Shown here piece by piece: positions 34,529-44,708 of a stretch of 64,000 nt of DNA. How positions within the stretch are numbered: the stretch's first letter is position 1; every line of letters begins with the position of its first letter. Under the pieces are notes generated by a model, which saw only the letters and a program-made list of their open reading frames with translations, was not told the DNA's origin and did no database searches. Source of the stretch: Rutidosis leptorrhynchoides (taxonomy: Eukaryota > Streptophyta > Magnoliopsida > Asterales > Asteraceae); the NCBI RefSeq assembly GCF_046630445.1, contig NC_092337.1, positions 194,095,001-194,159,000 on the forward strand. The letters are read 5' to 3'. Position numbers and translations under genes: made by a program.

Positions 34529-35667
34529 TGTAACATCCCGCGTTTTTCCGTTAAATTTAATTTTAACACCGTCTTTTTTTCTTTTTAAAAAAAAAACATA
34601 ATATTTCGTATTTAAATTAATAGTTTCCGTGAGTAACGTTCATTATATTCCCGCTATTTAATTTTGACATCACCCGTTTACTCGAGCGTTTTAAAAATAT
34701 TCGTTTGGTTAATTCCCGCACCCGACTACAAACATGAGGGACTTAAGTTGACAAGTGGGCAAAGTGGTGACTAGGTCAACTAGTCAACCACTTCACCTCC
34801 TCCATCCATTTCCATCCATCTCCCTCATCTCTCTTTCTCTCTAGCAAGAACACACACACACAACACCCAATTCAATCATTCATCATCTAAATTCGATTTA
34901 GGAGGCTTACAACAAAACAAATTACATATTTGGAATCCTCTCTTCATCCTCTACAATTTGATACCAACTTCATCTCGTTTGGGTAACATTTCTAAAACTC
35001 TAGATTTCTCTAAATTCGTGTTTTTGATTTGAAATGGTGTTAGTTAGTGTCTATGGCTCAAGTCTAACATGAATATATGTTTGGTTTGCTCGATTTGTTG
35101 TTTTTGGAGTAACTAGCATGAACTTGAAATGGGTTTGCTTAATCCTTAATTTTGGATGAGTTAATGTTGTTAGATTGTTAAAGTGCATGTTTTAATTGTG
35201 TTACTAGTATCACTAGCTTCGTTTTGATGCGTAGGTTGATTAAGAAAACTTCAAAAACATGAATATTGATTTTGTGATGTTTGACTAGGGTTTGATAGTT
35301 CTTGACATGAACTTTTGATGCTTGAATGCCATGGAATGTTAATTGTTAGTGATTAGTTGTAATGTATGCTTAATTACCTTCGAAACGGCATATCGTATGT
35401 GTAAATTGGATTCCCGAAACTTAAAATGCAATTGATGAACTTGAAACTTTGAAAATGGACTTTTAAACGATCACTTGACGAGAAATCGGTTATGGAAAAT
35501 GTTGTTTTTGTTTGATGAAACATGTTTAGTTGTGTTCCTTGTCAAAAGAGCTTTCCAACGGTATAAGGTACGCTTCCTAATTGTTTACGGTTTGAGTTTT
35601 GCGTTTGTTTGAAATTTTACCAAGCTTTGAACAAGTGAAACAGGCCAGGGACCAGGCCACGGCCATT

Positions 35668-35918
35668 GTCGCGCCGCGGAGCAATTTGTCGCGCCGTGGC
35701 CCAAAGGGTGATTTTAGAACATGTTTTTCAAGCTTTCTGACCTTCAACATAGGCATTTGTCGCGCCGCGGAGCAATTTGTCGCGCCGTGACAATTGCCTG
35801 TTTCATCCGAACTTCAGCAAACTTGTTTTGGCCATAACTTTTTGACCGTAACTCCGTTTTCGATGAATCAAATATCGTTGGAAACGTAATAAGATTTCCT
35901 TTCTAATGGTAAGGTTTT
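35668..35918 (+). repeat. Cross-family module: GC-rich motif pairs plus 90-bp segment
   Basis: TTGTCGCGCCGCGGAGCAA followed by TTGTCGCGCCGTG occurs twice (about 35668-35702 and 35757-35791). The following 35829-35918 is, in reverse complement, about 84-87% identical without gaps to 39075-39164 and to the matching part of the B 3' LTR. Confidence 0.8.
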
Positions 35919-36735
35919 GAAATGTCAACTCAAACTTTATTACAATCATTCTAACATGCTTTTATACTTGATTCTCGCATGAAACTTGACAACGTGATTC
36001 ACATGCTATACTATTCGAGTCGTAACGAGCCATAGGACTAATTGAACACATTTCACCCGACCTTGTGTCGTAACCGGTTAATTGATATAACCTATTTGTT
36101 TAGGTCAAGACTAGCATTGTTCTTTGCACACGTTACTTGTCGAAGTACTTTTTGGTTCGTGCATACAAGGTGAGATCATAGTCCCACTTTTACTCTTTTA
36201 AACTTACTTTTGGGATGAGAAAACATAAACGATACTTTTGAACTAAGTGAACACAAGAACGGGAAAACAAACATTCTACATACGAGTTTAGAACGAAAAT
36301 CCTCAATCCGATTATCATTAGTTACATCAGATGGTGTAAGCGAGAACTTATGTTATATGGCCATATGGGTTTGACAAACCCTCATTCAAACGGTTCGCTA
36401 CCGTTTACGAATGAAATATATTTTCGGGAACAGTGTTGTTCTAGCACTAATTGATGGGGTATTCAACGGACGGAACGTTAAGCTTTGATAATTGGGTGCT
36501 CGTGAATATTAACTTTTAGAATGTACTATGGCTTTATCGATGTTGCAAATCTTGTGGTTCAACTTACTATTACTCATTTACTTATTTAAACCTATGATTT
36601 CACCAACGTTTTCGTTGACAGATTCTCTATGTTTTTCTCAGGTCCTTGAACTTAGGTGATACATGCTTCCGCACATACTTTTGATACTTGCATTGGATGT
36701 CGAGTATACTTGCATACGTGGAGCGTCTTTTTGGC

Positions 36736-36768
36736 TATTTTAAACTATGTCGCGCGTGTTTCGTATGA
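36736..36768 (+). promoter_or_regulatory. Predicted U3 promoter and transcript start of element A
   Basis: TATTTTAAA at 36736-36744 is TATA-like. The inverted copy at the 5' end stops exactly at 36768 (AACAATAA), 24-32 bp downstream, which is where transcription would begin. The R start is therefore put at 36768 by inference. Confidence 0.55.
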
Positions 36769-38513
36769 ACAATAATTTTTGTTAAGTACTTGTCTTGGGA
36801 ATTACTTTTGTAAACATTGAAACATCCTTTATGAAATGTATGCGACATATTTTCGGTCAAACTTTGTCATATATACTTATAACCATGTAATGGGACCATA
36901 CGTAGACGACGCCGTCACTTGACGATTTGTCGGGGTCGCTACAAAAACGGTGAAAGACAAGAAATCAATTTACGATCCAGTGAATCAAGGCTGACCAGCA
37001 CCAGATACGGGTCACCATACGGCCTTCCAGTATGGGGTACGACCTGCCAAATGGCCCAGCAAACGCCCCCAAGAAACGGGCTGCCAAATAAACGGGTTGC
37101 CAAATACGGGCCACCATACAGCCTGCCATACGGCCTGCCATATGGCCTGCCAGCCGTATTCTGGCAATTTCCTAGTCTATTTAAAGGGATTTTTGTCATC
37201 CAATTTCCACACACCTCTCTTCACTCTACAATACACTTTCTCCCACTAGAGCTTTCAAGGCCTTCTCACCTCTGAGCGGGAAATTAAGTACCCGGAGGCG
37301 AACGCCGAAGATTGTAATAGGAGCGGTTTGGAGGCTGTCACCACTTGTAATGGTCCAGATCTTGTCTATAAACGGTGAACGCTTTCCTTAATTTAATAAA
37401 GTTATTATCTTGAGTTGCTTTCACTTTGCATGATTATCTATATGTTACAATTGTTTATCATGTGTTGAATATTTTATTTGAAACTTATCATATTGTTATG
37501 CTGAAACCTTGACGGTTTAGAAGTTTAATTTACGGATCACCCTTTCCGATTATTCATGTGGCTATAACCTAGTATTAGGACCTGATCAACCCTAGGATAC
37601 AAGGTATGTAGTTATGTGTGCTTAACGTCACAATAGGGATATAGTACCTACGTATGAATAACCATTTGTTCGTCATAGAAGAGCTGCCCATTTAGGTTGT
37701 GATTAGAGTTAGCAATAGAGAGTTCAGTGAACACTAGCTTACTCAGAAGCATGATTTGCGTCAGAAGCAATGTTCTTGAGATGTTGTAAGATGATCCGGG
37801 GTTGAATAAGTGATCGCAAAAGGAGAAATTTCTATCCCAGTTAGCAGTACCTTAGAATATCTAAGATTGCACATCTGTTAATGTTAAGGCATGGTATAGT
37901 GATTAAGTGGTAGGATATTGCTTTAGTTAGACCAACTAGGATTAAGAAAAGCTGAGACTTTCCTTTATTGGGTATACCACTTTGTTCATGTACCTAGGAT
38001 TCATTCCATAAGGTCTTTTAAACCTTTCAGGTTAACGTTGGGAGTAGGGATATCCGTCTTAGCCAGAATCTTCAAGGCCTAAACTCTTAGTGACAAATCA
38101 GTTAGGTTCACAGCCCAGTTGATTGAGGTTTAGTGTTTATTCTAGGAAGTTAAACTCTTGCAATAATTCCCCTTCAGAATTCTATTCTTCATACCTATCT
38201 TTACTTTTACAGTCAAATTACTATTCTATTTAGTTAATCTTAATCTATCACCTCTTGTCACTAGGGTTAACTATATAGGCACTTTTGTCCCACATTACTG
38301 AGCAAACATACAAAAATACGTACCTGAGTTATATTTACCACTTACTCATTAAAAGGAAGACAAGTAGGTGAATTATAGCCAGGAACCCCAGCTAAATATA
38401 AATAATAAAACCACTACGCTCCTCGTGGTAGCTGATTCTGACGTGTCGTGACCTAACGACAACGCACAAATAAAACCGTCCGTTTTAACCATATCATGAG
38501 GAGTGTAAGTTTT

Positions 38514-38531
38514 TGGCGCCACTACCGGGGA
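38514..38531 (+). promoter_or_regulatory. Primer binding site of element D
   Basis: TGGCGCCACTACCGGGGA, the Athila-type PBS (complement of a tRNA-Asp 3' end in known Athila elements), with one or two changes from the commoner GTTGCCGGGG form. Confidence 0.75.
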
Positions 38532-38971
38532 CTTATTTTCTGTCAGTTAAGGTAATCGTTGGTTCTATCAAGATATCTGAGATTATTGAGTGGTGTCTAA
38601 GAAAGACAATTATACACGGACTTGATTGTTGGATTTTCTGAACAGTCTCCAATTATATTGGAACCAAAAGGATCCTGCCTCTCCGTTGTCTGCCTGGCCA
38701 CTTGTTTCAAAGATAAATTGACAAGAAACACACATGCTTAACAAGCAGAGAGTTTGTCGGTATAGGATTTAAAGTCGCCATTATAGTAAACCCGTTTCAA
38801 ATTATAAAAACAAAATATTAATTATGGTTTTAATTTGTGTAGTTTCCAGTTCAAACTTAACCGACTACGAAGGAAGTACGAATGGCAGTTTCTCTCCCAC
38901 AACTTCGGAAACCGGCGAAGTTTTTCTTTATAAACCTAAAACAAATCTAAACCCTGATGAATCTCATCAAG

Positions 38972-41871
38972 TGTAACACCCGTTTTTCAGTTACGCGTTA
39001 TTTTGAACGTCATTCAAAATACGAGGCATGTAAGCGTATATTTAGATCCCAAATAAAGTTGAATTTGATGTTCTAAAACCTTACCATTGGATAGTAAATC
39101 TCAATACATTTCCAACAATATTTGATTCATCAAAAACGGAGCTACGGTTTGAAAGTTACGCCCAAAACAAGATTCAGTTTAAGTCTCAGTTGGTTTGGAC
39201 GCCGTCCAGCCATTTTGGACGCCGTCCAAGCTGTGATATTTTGAAGTTTTTAAAAGAGGTTATTTGGGTCTTTTCACTTGGGGGTCGTTTGGGCCATCAA
39301 AACTGATCCAAATTCATTCTTATCCCCATTTCCACCTTCTCAAACACTTTCATCCATTCCTAGAGAGAGAGGGACCATTTTAGAGAGAGAGATCTTGGTT
39401 TGGGGAAGAAGAAGGGTGAATCGGGTCGAGTCGGGAGTGTTAATGTTGTTCACCTTGTTCACGGTTACGTTGTGGTAGTGTTGGTAATCTCTAAATCCGA
39501 ATTTCTTTGTTAAGATTATTGTTTGAGTTAAAGTTTGTGCTAGTTAGAGTTATAACCCATTTATTGTGAAGTTTGGGGGTTTTTGGGTAAGATTCATGTA
39601 AGTAAACCCGAATTGATGACTTAGGGTTTCGATTGATGAAATTGTTAGTTTGGACCTTGCATGTGTTGGTTAAACCTTAGAACACTTGTGTTGACTTGAT
39701 TTTTGGGTGTAAACCCTAATCTAGGTCAAAATGGGTCAAATGGGTATTTTGGGTCAAGTAAGCTTGATTCGGTGTCAAATTAAGTTTTGAGTCGAGTTTT
39801 GGTGAATCAAGTATGTAAATACTTGATTTAAGTGTTAATTGATGTTTTGGAAATATAACCACTAGTCGTTAGTGATTATGGGGCATTTTATGACTTTGGT
39901 CAAAATGAGTAATTTGAATTAGGTCAAAATTGAGGATGACACTAATTTGGATTAAATGAATGTTAAATGCTTCTGTTAAGCGTTAAATTATGTTTTTGGA
40001 TGTAATTACTCACGAGAAGTGATTTTGGGTTAAAATGATATTTTTAACATAAGTCAAACGTGGTCAAAAGCAATATGGGTCAATATTGCACGTGTTGGGG
40101 TTTTTGATGTAAATGGCGTTTGAAATGGTCACTACCTAAGTAGTAACCTAGTGTCGGGACCTAGATTGGTCTAATTGGTGTTAAGTATAATTTGAGTTAA
40201 ATTGTACTTTGTAGATTTGGTATAAATTACCACCCGAAGTGGTAATTGGTAAAGTCCACTTTAGATGTCTAAATGGACAGTTTGTGGTGATAGGAATAAA
40301 CCCTTGGTTAAGGGTGTTGAAGTCAAATTCTCTCGTAGAGAATGTATGTTGATTGTGTTTATATCTATATGCGTATTATAGGTAAAAGCTTGCTCGGTTA
40401 CGTTTGGAGACGACTTACATATATGACTTATGCAGGCATTTCGAGGTGAGTGGAATAATTATATGCGTAGGTATATAATGTATTTATTTGTGTAGCGTGA
40501 GATGTGAAGTGTCGATGTGTTAAGACACCACGTTCACGTGACGAGTGAAGTGTCGATGTGCTAAGACACCACTCAATGTAATATGACGGGTGAAGTGTTG
40601 ATGTGTTAAGATGCCACCCGGAGTGAAGTGTCGATGTGTTAAGACGTCACTCGGAGTGAAGTATCGATGTGCTAAGATGTCACTCCAAGAAATTAACAGG
40701 TGAAGTGTCGATGTGTTAAGATGTCATCCGGGGTGAAGCATCGACATGTTAAGATGCCACCCCAAGTAAGATGAAGGGTGAAGTGCCGATGTGTTAAGGC
40801 GCCACTCTAGGTGAAGTATCGAGGTGTTAAGATGCCACCTCAAAGTAAAATGAAGAGTGAAGTGTCGAAGTGTTAAGACACCACTCGGAGTGAAGTATCG
40901 ATGTGTTAAGATGCCACTTTAAGAAATGACGAGTGAAGTGTCGACGTGTTAAGACACCACTCGGGGTGAAGTGTCGACGTGTTAAGACGCCACCCGGTGT
41001 GAAGTATCTATGTGTTAAGATGTCACCCGTAAGGTTAGTGTACGACGTGTTAAGTGCACTAATGGTTGTTATCAACTTCGACAGTCCTTTAAATACCGTT
41101 CCCTCGTTCGATTGGTTAACCATGGTTATTGTGTTGTAGTGTAGCATATTATATTGTTCGGGTTACATATATGCTATTGTTGTGCTAGCTTGTGGTATTG
41201 GAGGTATATAGCTTTATATTTGTGATTATAAGCTAATTGTGTTGCTAGCATGTATTCGGTATATGAGTAAGTGATTGCAAGTAGGTATATTATATATGTA
41301 CGTGTATAACTATTGCATTCACTAAGCATTAGCTTACCCTCTCGTTGTTTACCTTTTACAGGTATTGTGATTATGAAGCTAGCTAGTTGTTAGACTAGAT
41401 GCTTAGGAGCGCTTGGGCTCGATGGGGTAGCTTTTGGATATATGGACGCGGATTGGGGATTTGATAGTCCCCGGGATTATGCTCTTGGTATTGGGTTGGA
41501 TTATTGAGTCTTAACCCGTATTTGTGGTGTAAACACTTTTATTTAATGTTTTGTTGATGTAAAACTCGATTGGGTTGTTACAAAGCGTTTGGTCGTTGAT
41601 TTAAAAGTGTTAAGTGTGTTTTGAAATGAAATGGAGCTGATCAGGTCTGCTGGACGCCGTTCGGATGGGCTGGACGCCGTCCAGTATAACTTGAGTTGGG
41701 TGAGTTCAGTCACAGAATATTTTAGTGTTACTGGACGCCGTCCTGATTGATGGATGCCATCCTGTCCTTTGTTACTGGACGCCGTCCAGAAGTCTGGACG
41801 TCGTCCAGATGGTCTGTTATAAAAAAAAAAATTAAGTCATGTTTTTGGTAAAACGTTGTCGGGTTGTTACA
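38972..41871 (+). repeat. 5' LTR of element B
   Basis: Carries TTGGACGCCGTCCA motif pairs near 39194-39230, the hairpin array (40503-41065), and further GGACGCCGTCC and GGATGCCATCC motifs near 41650-41815. Compared with the 3' copy it has about 115-120 bp more (around 39882-40000) and many substitutions, so B is older than C. Confidence 0.9.
40503..41065 (+). repeat. Array of about 15 covarying hairpin units (B 5' LTR)
   Basis: Each unit has a 5-bp outer stem, an AA bulge on the 5' side, a 5-bp inner stem and a loop GATGTGTTAA or GACGTGTTAA. Outer stem pairs change together (GAGTG with CACTC, GGGTG with CACCC, AGGTG with CACCT), as do inner ones (GTGTC with GACAC, GCATC with GATGC, GTGCC with GGCGC). 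The last unit has another stem (TTAGTG with CACTAA) but the same loop. Confidence 0.9.
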
Positions 41872-41873
41872 AG

Positions 41874-41885
41874 TTGTATCAGAGC
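41874..41885 (+). promoter_or_regulatory. Primer binding site of element B
   Basis: TTGTATCAGAGC follows the LTR after AG and differs by one base from the tRNA-iMet site TGGTATCAGAGC. Confidence 0.7.
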
Positions 41886-44708
41886 ATAGTCTAAGGGAAT
41901 TAGGTGACCTTGGAATAGGTGCCTAGTCTTAGACTTATTGGCCGTTGTGCGTTATTTGCCTTAGAGTAGGTGACTAACTAGGACTTGTGTTTGTCCAAAG
42001 TGTGATTATGTGGGGCCTTATTTCGTGTGTAAATTAGTGCCTTAGCCAGCTAGTGCCTAATGTAAGTTGGCGAACTTGGACATTGTTTTAACGATAGACA
42101 CCTAGGATGTAGGTTGACTTGTTGTTGCGGTGTACTTGTATACATTTATTATTATATTGTATATAGGTGTATATATATAGGTATCTTTTGTGCGGTATCC
42201 TAGGGATGGATCTATTGGAGGGATTCGTATGTTTAGCGGTTTTGAGTGATCAAGTTCACGGTAAGGACTTTGGTCATTCGGGTACTAGGAGTTATCGCGT
42301 GTTATTTTGTGTAAATGTTGCGTCAGTCCGGGTAAAGTACTTTGCGTGACCATGTGGAAATGGAAAGGTATGCAATTGTAATAGTGACCGATCACCATTA
42401 TTACAACCGTGTATCTTGACACCAAGCATGACATGACGAGTATTGAACGGAGGAAACGTGGCATGGTTGGGGTAGAACGGGACAAATTAGGAATCTTTTT
42501 ATTGGTTCCTAGGGTATAGTGGTCTCGAGTGATGTGCTTGTTGTCACATCGGGTTCATTGCGAGCCTGGAAGTGTTATGATGGATTCTGTTAGTTAAGTG
42601 AGCGAGCCAATTCACGAGTTTGGTGCGTGCTTAGTCACCCTAGGTAGTGGGTGCACTGTTGAGATTGTTATTGGTTTTAGTACCCATCGTAACTACGATG
42701 GCCGATTTACGTGTGCGTGTGGTGCGACGAGGACTTGAATTCCGTAATGGAATGTGACAAGTCTAATGATTGTAATTTTGAGTTACACTCGGTGTAGTGT
42801 GTGGTTAGAGAATCGTGTTAGGATTCTTGTTGTGAGTCACCTTGGAATTGGCGAATCGAGGAGTCTTCGGGTCGTTAAACTCATGGGAGTGGGACCCGTA
42901 TAATGTTGATTGCGTTGGTGTGTTGTGGATTATAGGGTAACATTCCTAATGGAATATCCCTTGTAGTAGTGGTTTTATCGAGTTGTGGAAGGATGTAAGA
43001 CTTGGTGTTTCCAAGCATCTCCTTTAGTGTTGGATAAGCGGTTTCGTTACGCTATTTCGTGTTCGCCTTGTGGAAATTGTGAGTAGCGTGTGATCGCTAG
43101 GAACTTTCAATAAGAGAATAAACCGTAAGGTTGTCGGGCAGGTATGGCTTCGGGTCATTATTATAGAGAGATGGGTGACATCGGGTGTATGGAACCTAAA
43201 GATCGAGTTTCTAAAATTCGGTTGATTGTGGTGGGAGTCTGCATGACACTGCGTCAGGTGCCTCTTTATAGCTGCTAGTGTAATGTTCAACTCCGGTAGT
43301 GGTGTGATTACCTTGTGTTTAGGGTTCCCGTAAGATACCTTTGGAAACAACGGAGATTATAATAGTGATCGACGGGTGATAGTAATTCGATGGTTGCAAA
43401 AGTCGAAGTTTAAGAGTAATGTGATGAATACTTCTTATGAAGATGACCGGTGAGCCGGTGATGAACTTAATGGTCGGTTAGGCCAAAGGTTATGATGAAG
43501 TGTTGATATTGCGGTCGATGCAATTATCGTGTCGGATTGGTCACTCTTCTCCATGAGAGTGAGCAATTGTTGATAGAGGTTCGTTGAGTGGAAGGTCGGG
43601 TGATCTCGACTGAGATGCACGACTATTTAAGTGGAGTGGCATATGCCTGGTCGTAGAGGCGTATGTGACACTTTGGTGGAGTTCGCTTTGCGAACGATGT
43701 AAATGAATGTAAATGTCAGCTTCGAGAGCCCGAAGTGAATTCGTGGTGATTTGGTGTATATGACGGTGATGAGAATGGTCATGTGTTTCATGGAATGATA
43801 ACTCCGCAGGATGTTATCATCTTGGCAGTGCGAATGTGGAGCCAAATTCTAAGTGGGGGAGTTTTTACTGCCGCCCGAGGAAGCTCCGGTGGTGTTATAT
43901 ATATAGCGAAGTGTCGGAGTGTACCGTGCTAAGCCTCAATATGTATTCAAAGTTCCTAACAAGGAAGAGTGACGGGTTTTTGATGTCGACTCAAGATCGT
44001 GCATTACGATTCTGAGTTATTATTCAGGAATGTTATGCGGGAAGATTGTGATGATGGGATCGAAGGAAGTGTAAGATTTCCTATGTAAGGTGGTCGTATA
44101 GTACCAATGTGCGGTACGAGACCAAATGTGAATCTTGAGATCTCGGGATGAGAGAATGAAGCTGTCATTGCGGGTGCTCTCATAGTGAAAAATCTGGGTT
44201 GTCATGAAACCCGGATAGGATTATTGGATGGGAACGAATTCGATATCGTGGCGAATCCTGTATTTTCCCTGTCGGGAAATGTGATCTTAGAAATTGTCAG
44301 TGGATCATTCCACTTTATGGAAGATTGTGAGGCGGAGAGTGTCGGTTCTGACTGTCTCCCGTAGAGACACGCGGATGTTGTTTGTTTGCGAGAGTGTGTA
44401 CCCTAGTGATGTGACCCATAGGTTGCATTAAAATTTCGAGGCCATCCTTAACGGACGGTCTAGGTAGGAAGGTTCACCCGGCGTTGGTAAATATTCTGTG
44501 AGTCGTGTGGCGAATTTTGGAATATTCGTGATGATAATGCGCCATTGACGGGATTCTAGTATACGATTAGTCTCCAGGCTAGTACTAGGAAGCCGTTTTG
44601 TGTGGTTGTGTGGTAGGGTTTAGAGGAGGAACCCTGTGTCGAGTGTTGACATTTTGCTCAGCACATGGTGTATTATTGTTGTCCTGGATTAATCCAGTGA
44701 CGGATGGT
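41886..44708 (+). other. Interior of element B, left of element C
   Basis: No gag, pol or other coding sequence was recognised in 2.8 kb; the short frames present have no motif. A PPT-like AAGTGGGGGAG occurs near 43851, repeating the text of the true PPT. Confidence 0.65.

Larger units (their letters stand above)
29260..36943 (+). mobile_element. Element A: Tekay-like chromovirus with aberrant 5' end
   Basis: 7684 bp flanked by the 5-bp duplication AAAAC (29255-29259 and 36944-36948). It has a 3' LTR of 2415 bp (34529-36943), a PPT, a PBS and one intact gag-pol frame. The 5' LTR is replaced by a 336-bp palindrome (29260-29595) derived from the last 163 bp of the LTR, so both integrated ends are the same LTR terminus (CGCTACA outward). 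All three copies of the 163-bp tail look identical, which points to a very recent insertion. Without a 5' U3 it cannot be normally transcribed. Confidence 0.92.
34529..36943 (+). repeat. 3' LTR of element A (2415 bp)
   Basis: Begins TGTAACATCCC after the PPT and ends GTCGCTACA before the AAAAC duplication. It contains a CT-rich stretch near 34810-34860, two copies of a GC-rich motif pair (35668-35790) and a segment of about 90 bp also found inverted in the LTRs of element B (35829-35918). Confidence 0.92.
29080..38507 (+). repeat. 5' LTR of element D, interrupted by element A
   Basis: The LTR runs 29080-29259 and 36949-38507, with element A and its AAAAC duplication between. A TATTTAAAGG box near 37177 is a plausible U3 promoter. 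The stretch 37007-37150 has repeated GC-rich GCCATACGGCC and GCCTGCC motifs. The end is GTGTA rather than CA, probably mutated, directly before AGTTTTTGGCGCC. Confidence 0.6.

Noticed and set aside
36919-37275. Frame rich in GLPYGLPYGLP crossing the end of element A
   Set aside because: It begins in the LTR terminus and covers the GC-rich repeats of the D LTR; it is a chance frame.
40503-41065. Regularly spaced repeats that might be read as a CRISPR-like array
   Set aside because: Units are joined with short, related spacers, lie in a plant LTR and are present in both LTR copies; they form hairpins and are a tandem repeat.
40827-41147. Minus-strand frame rich in NTSTLHP and HRHFT repeats
   Set aside because: It is the translation of the hairpin array and is not a protein gene; the same artefact appears at 56281-56999.
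43024-44205. Minus-strand frames in the interior of element B as remnants of pol
   Set aside because: None shows gag, RT, RNase H or integrase motifs on either strand.
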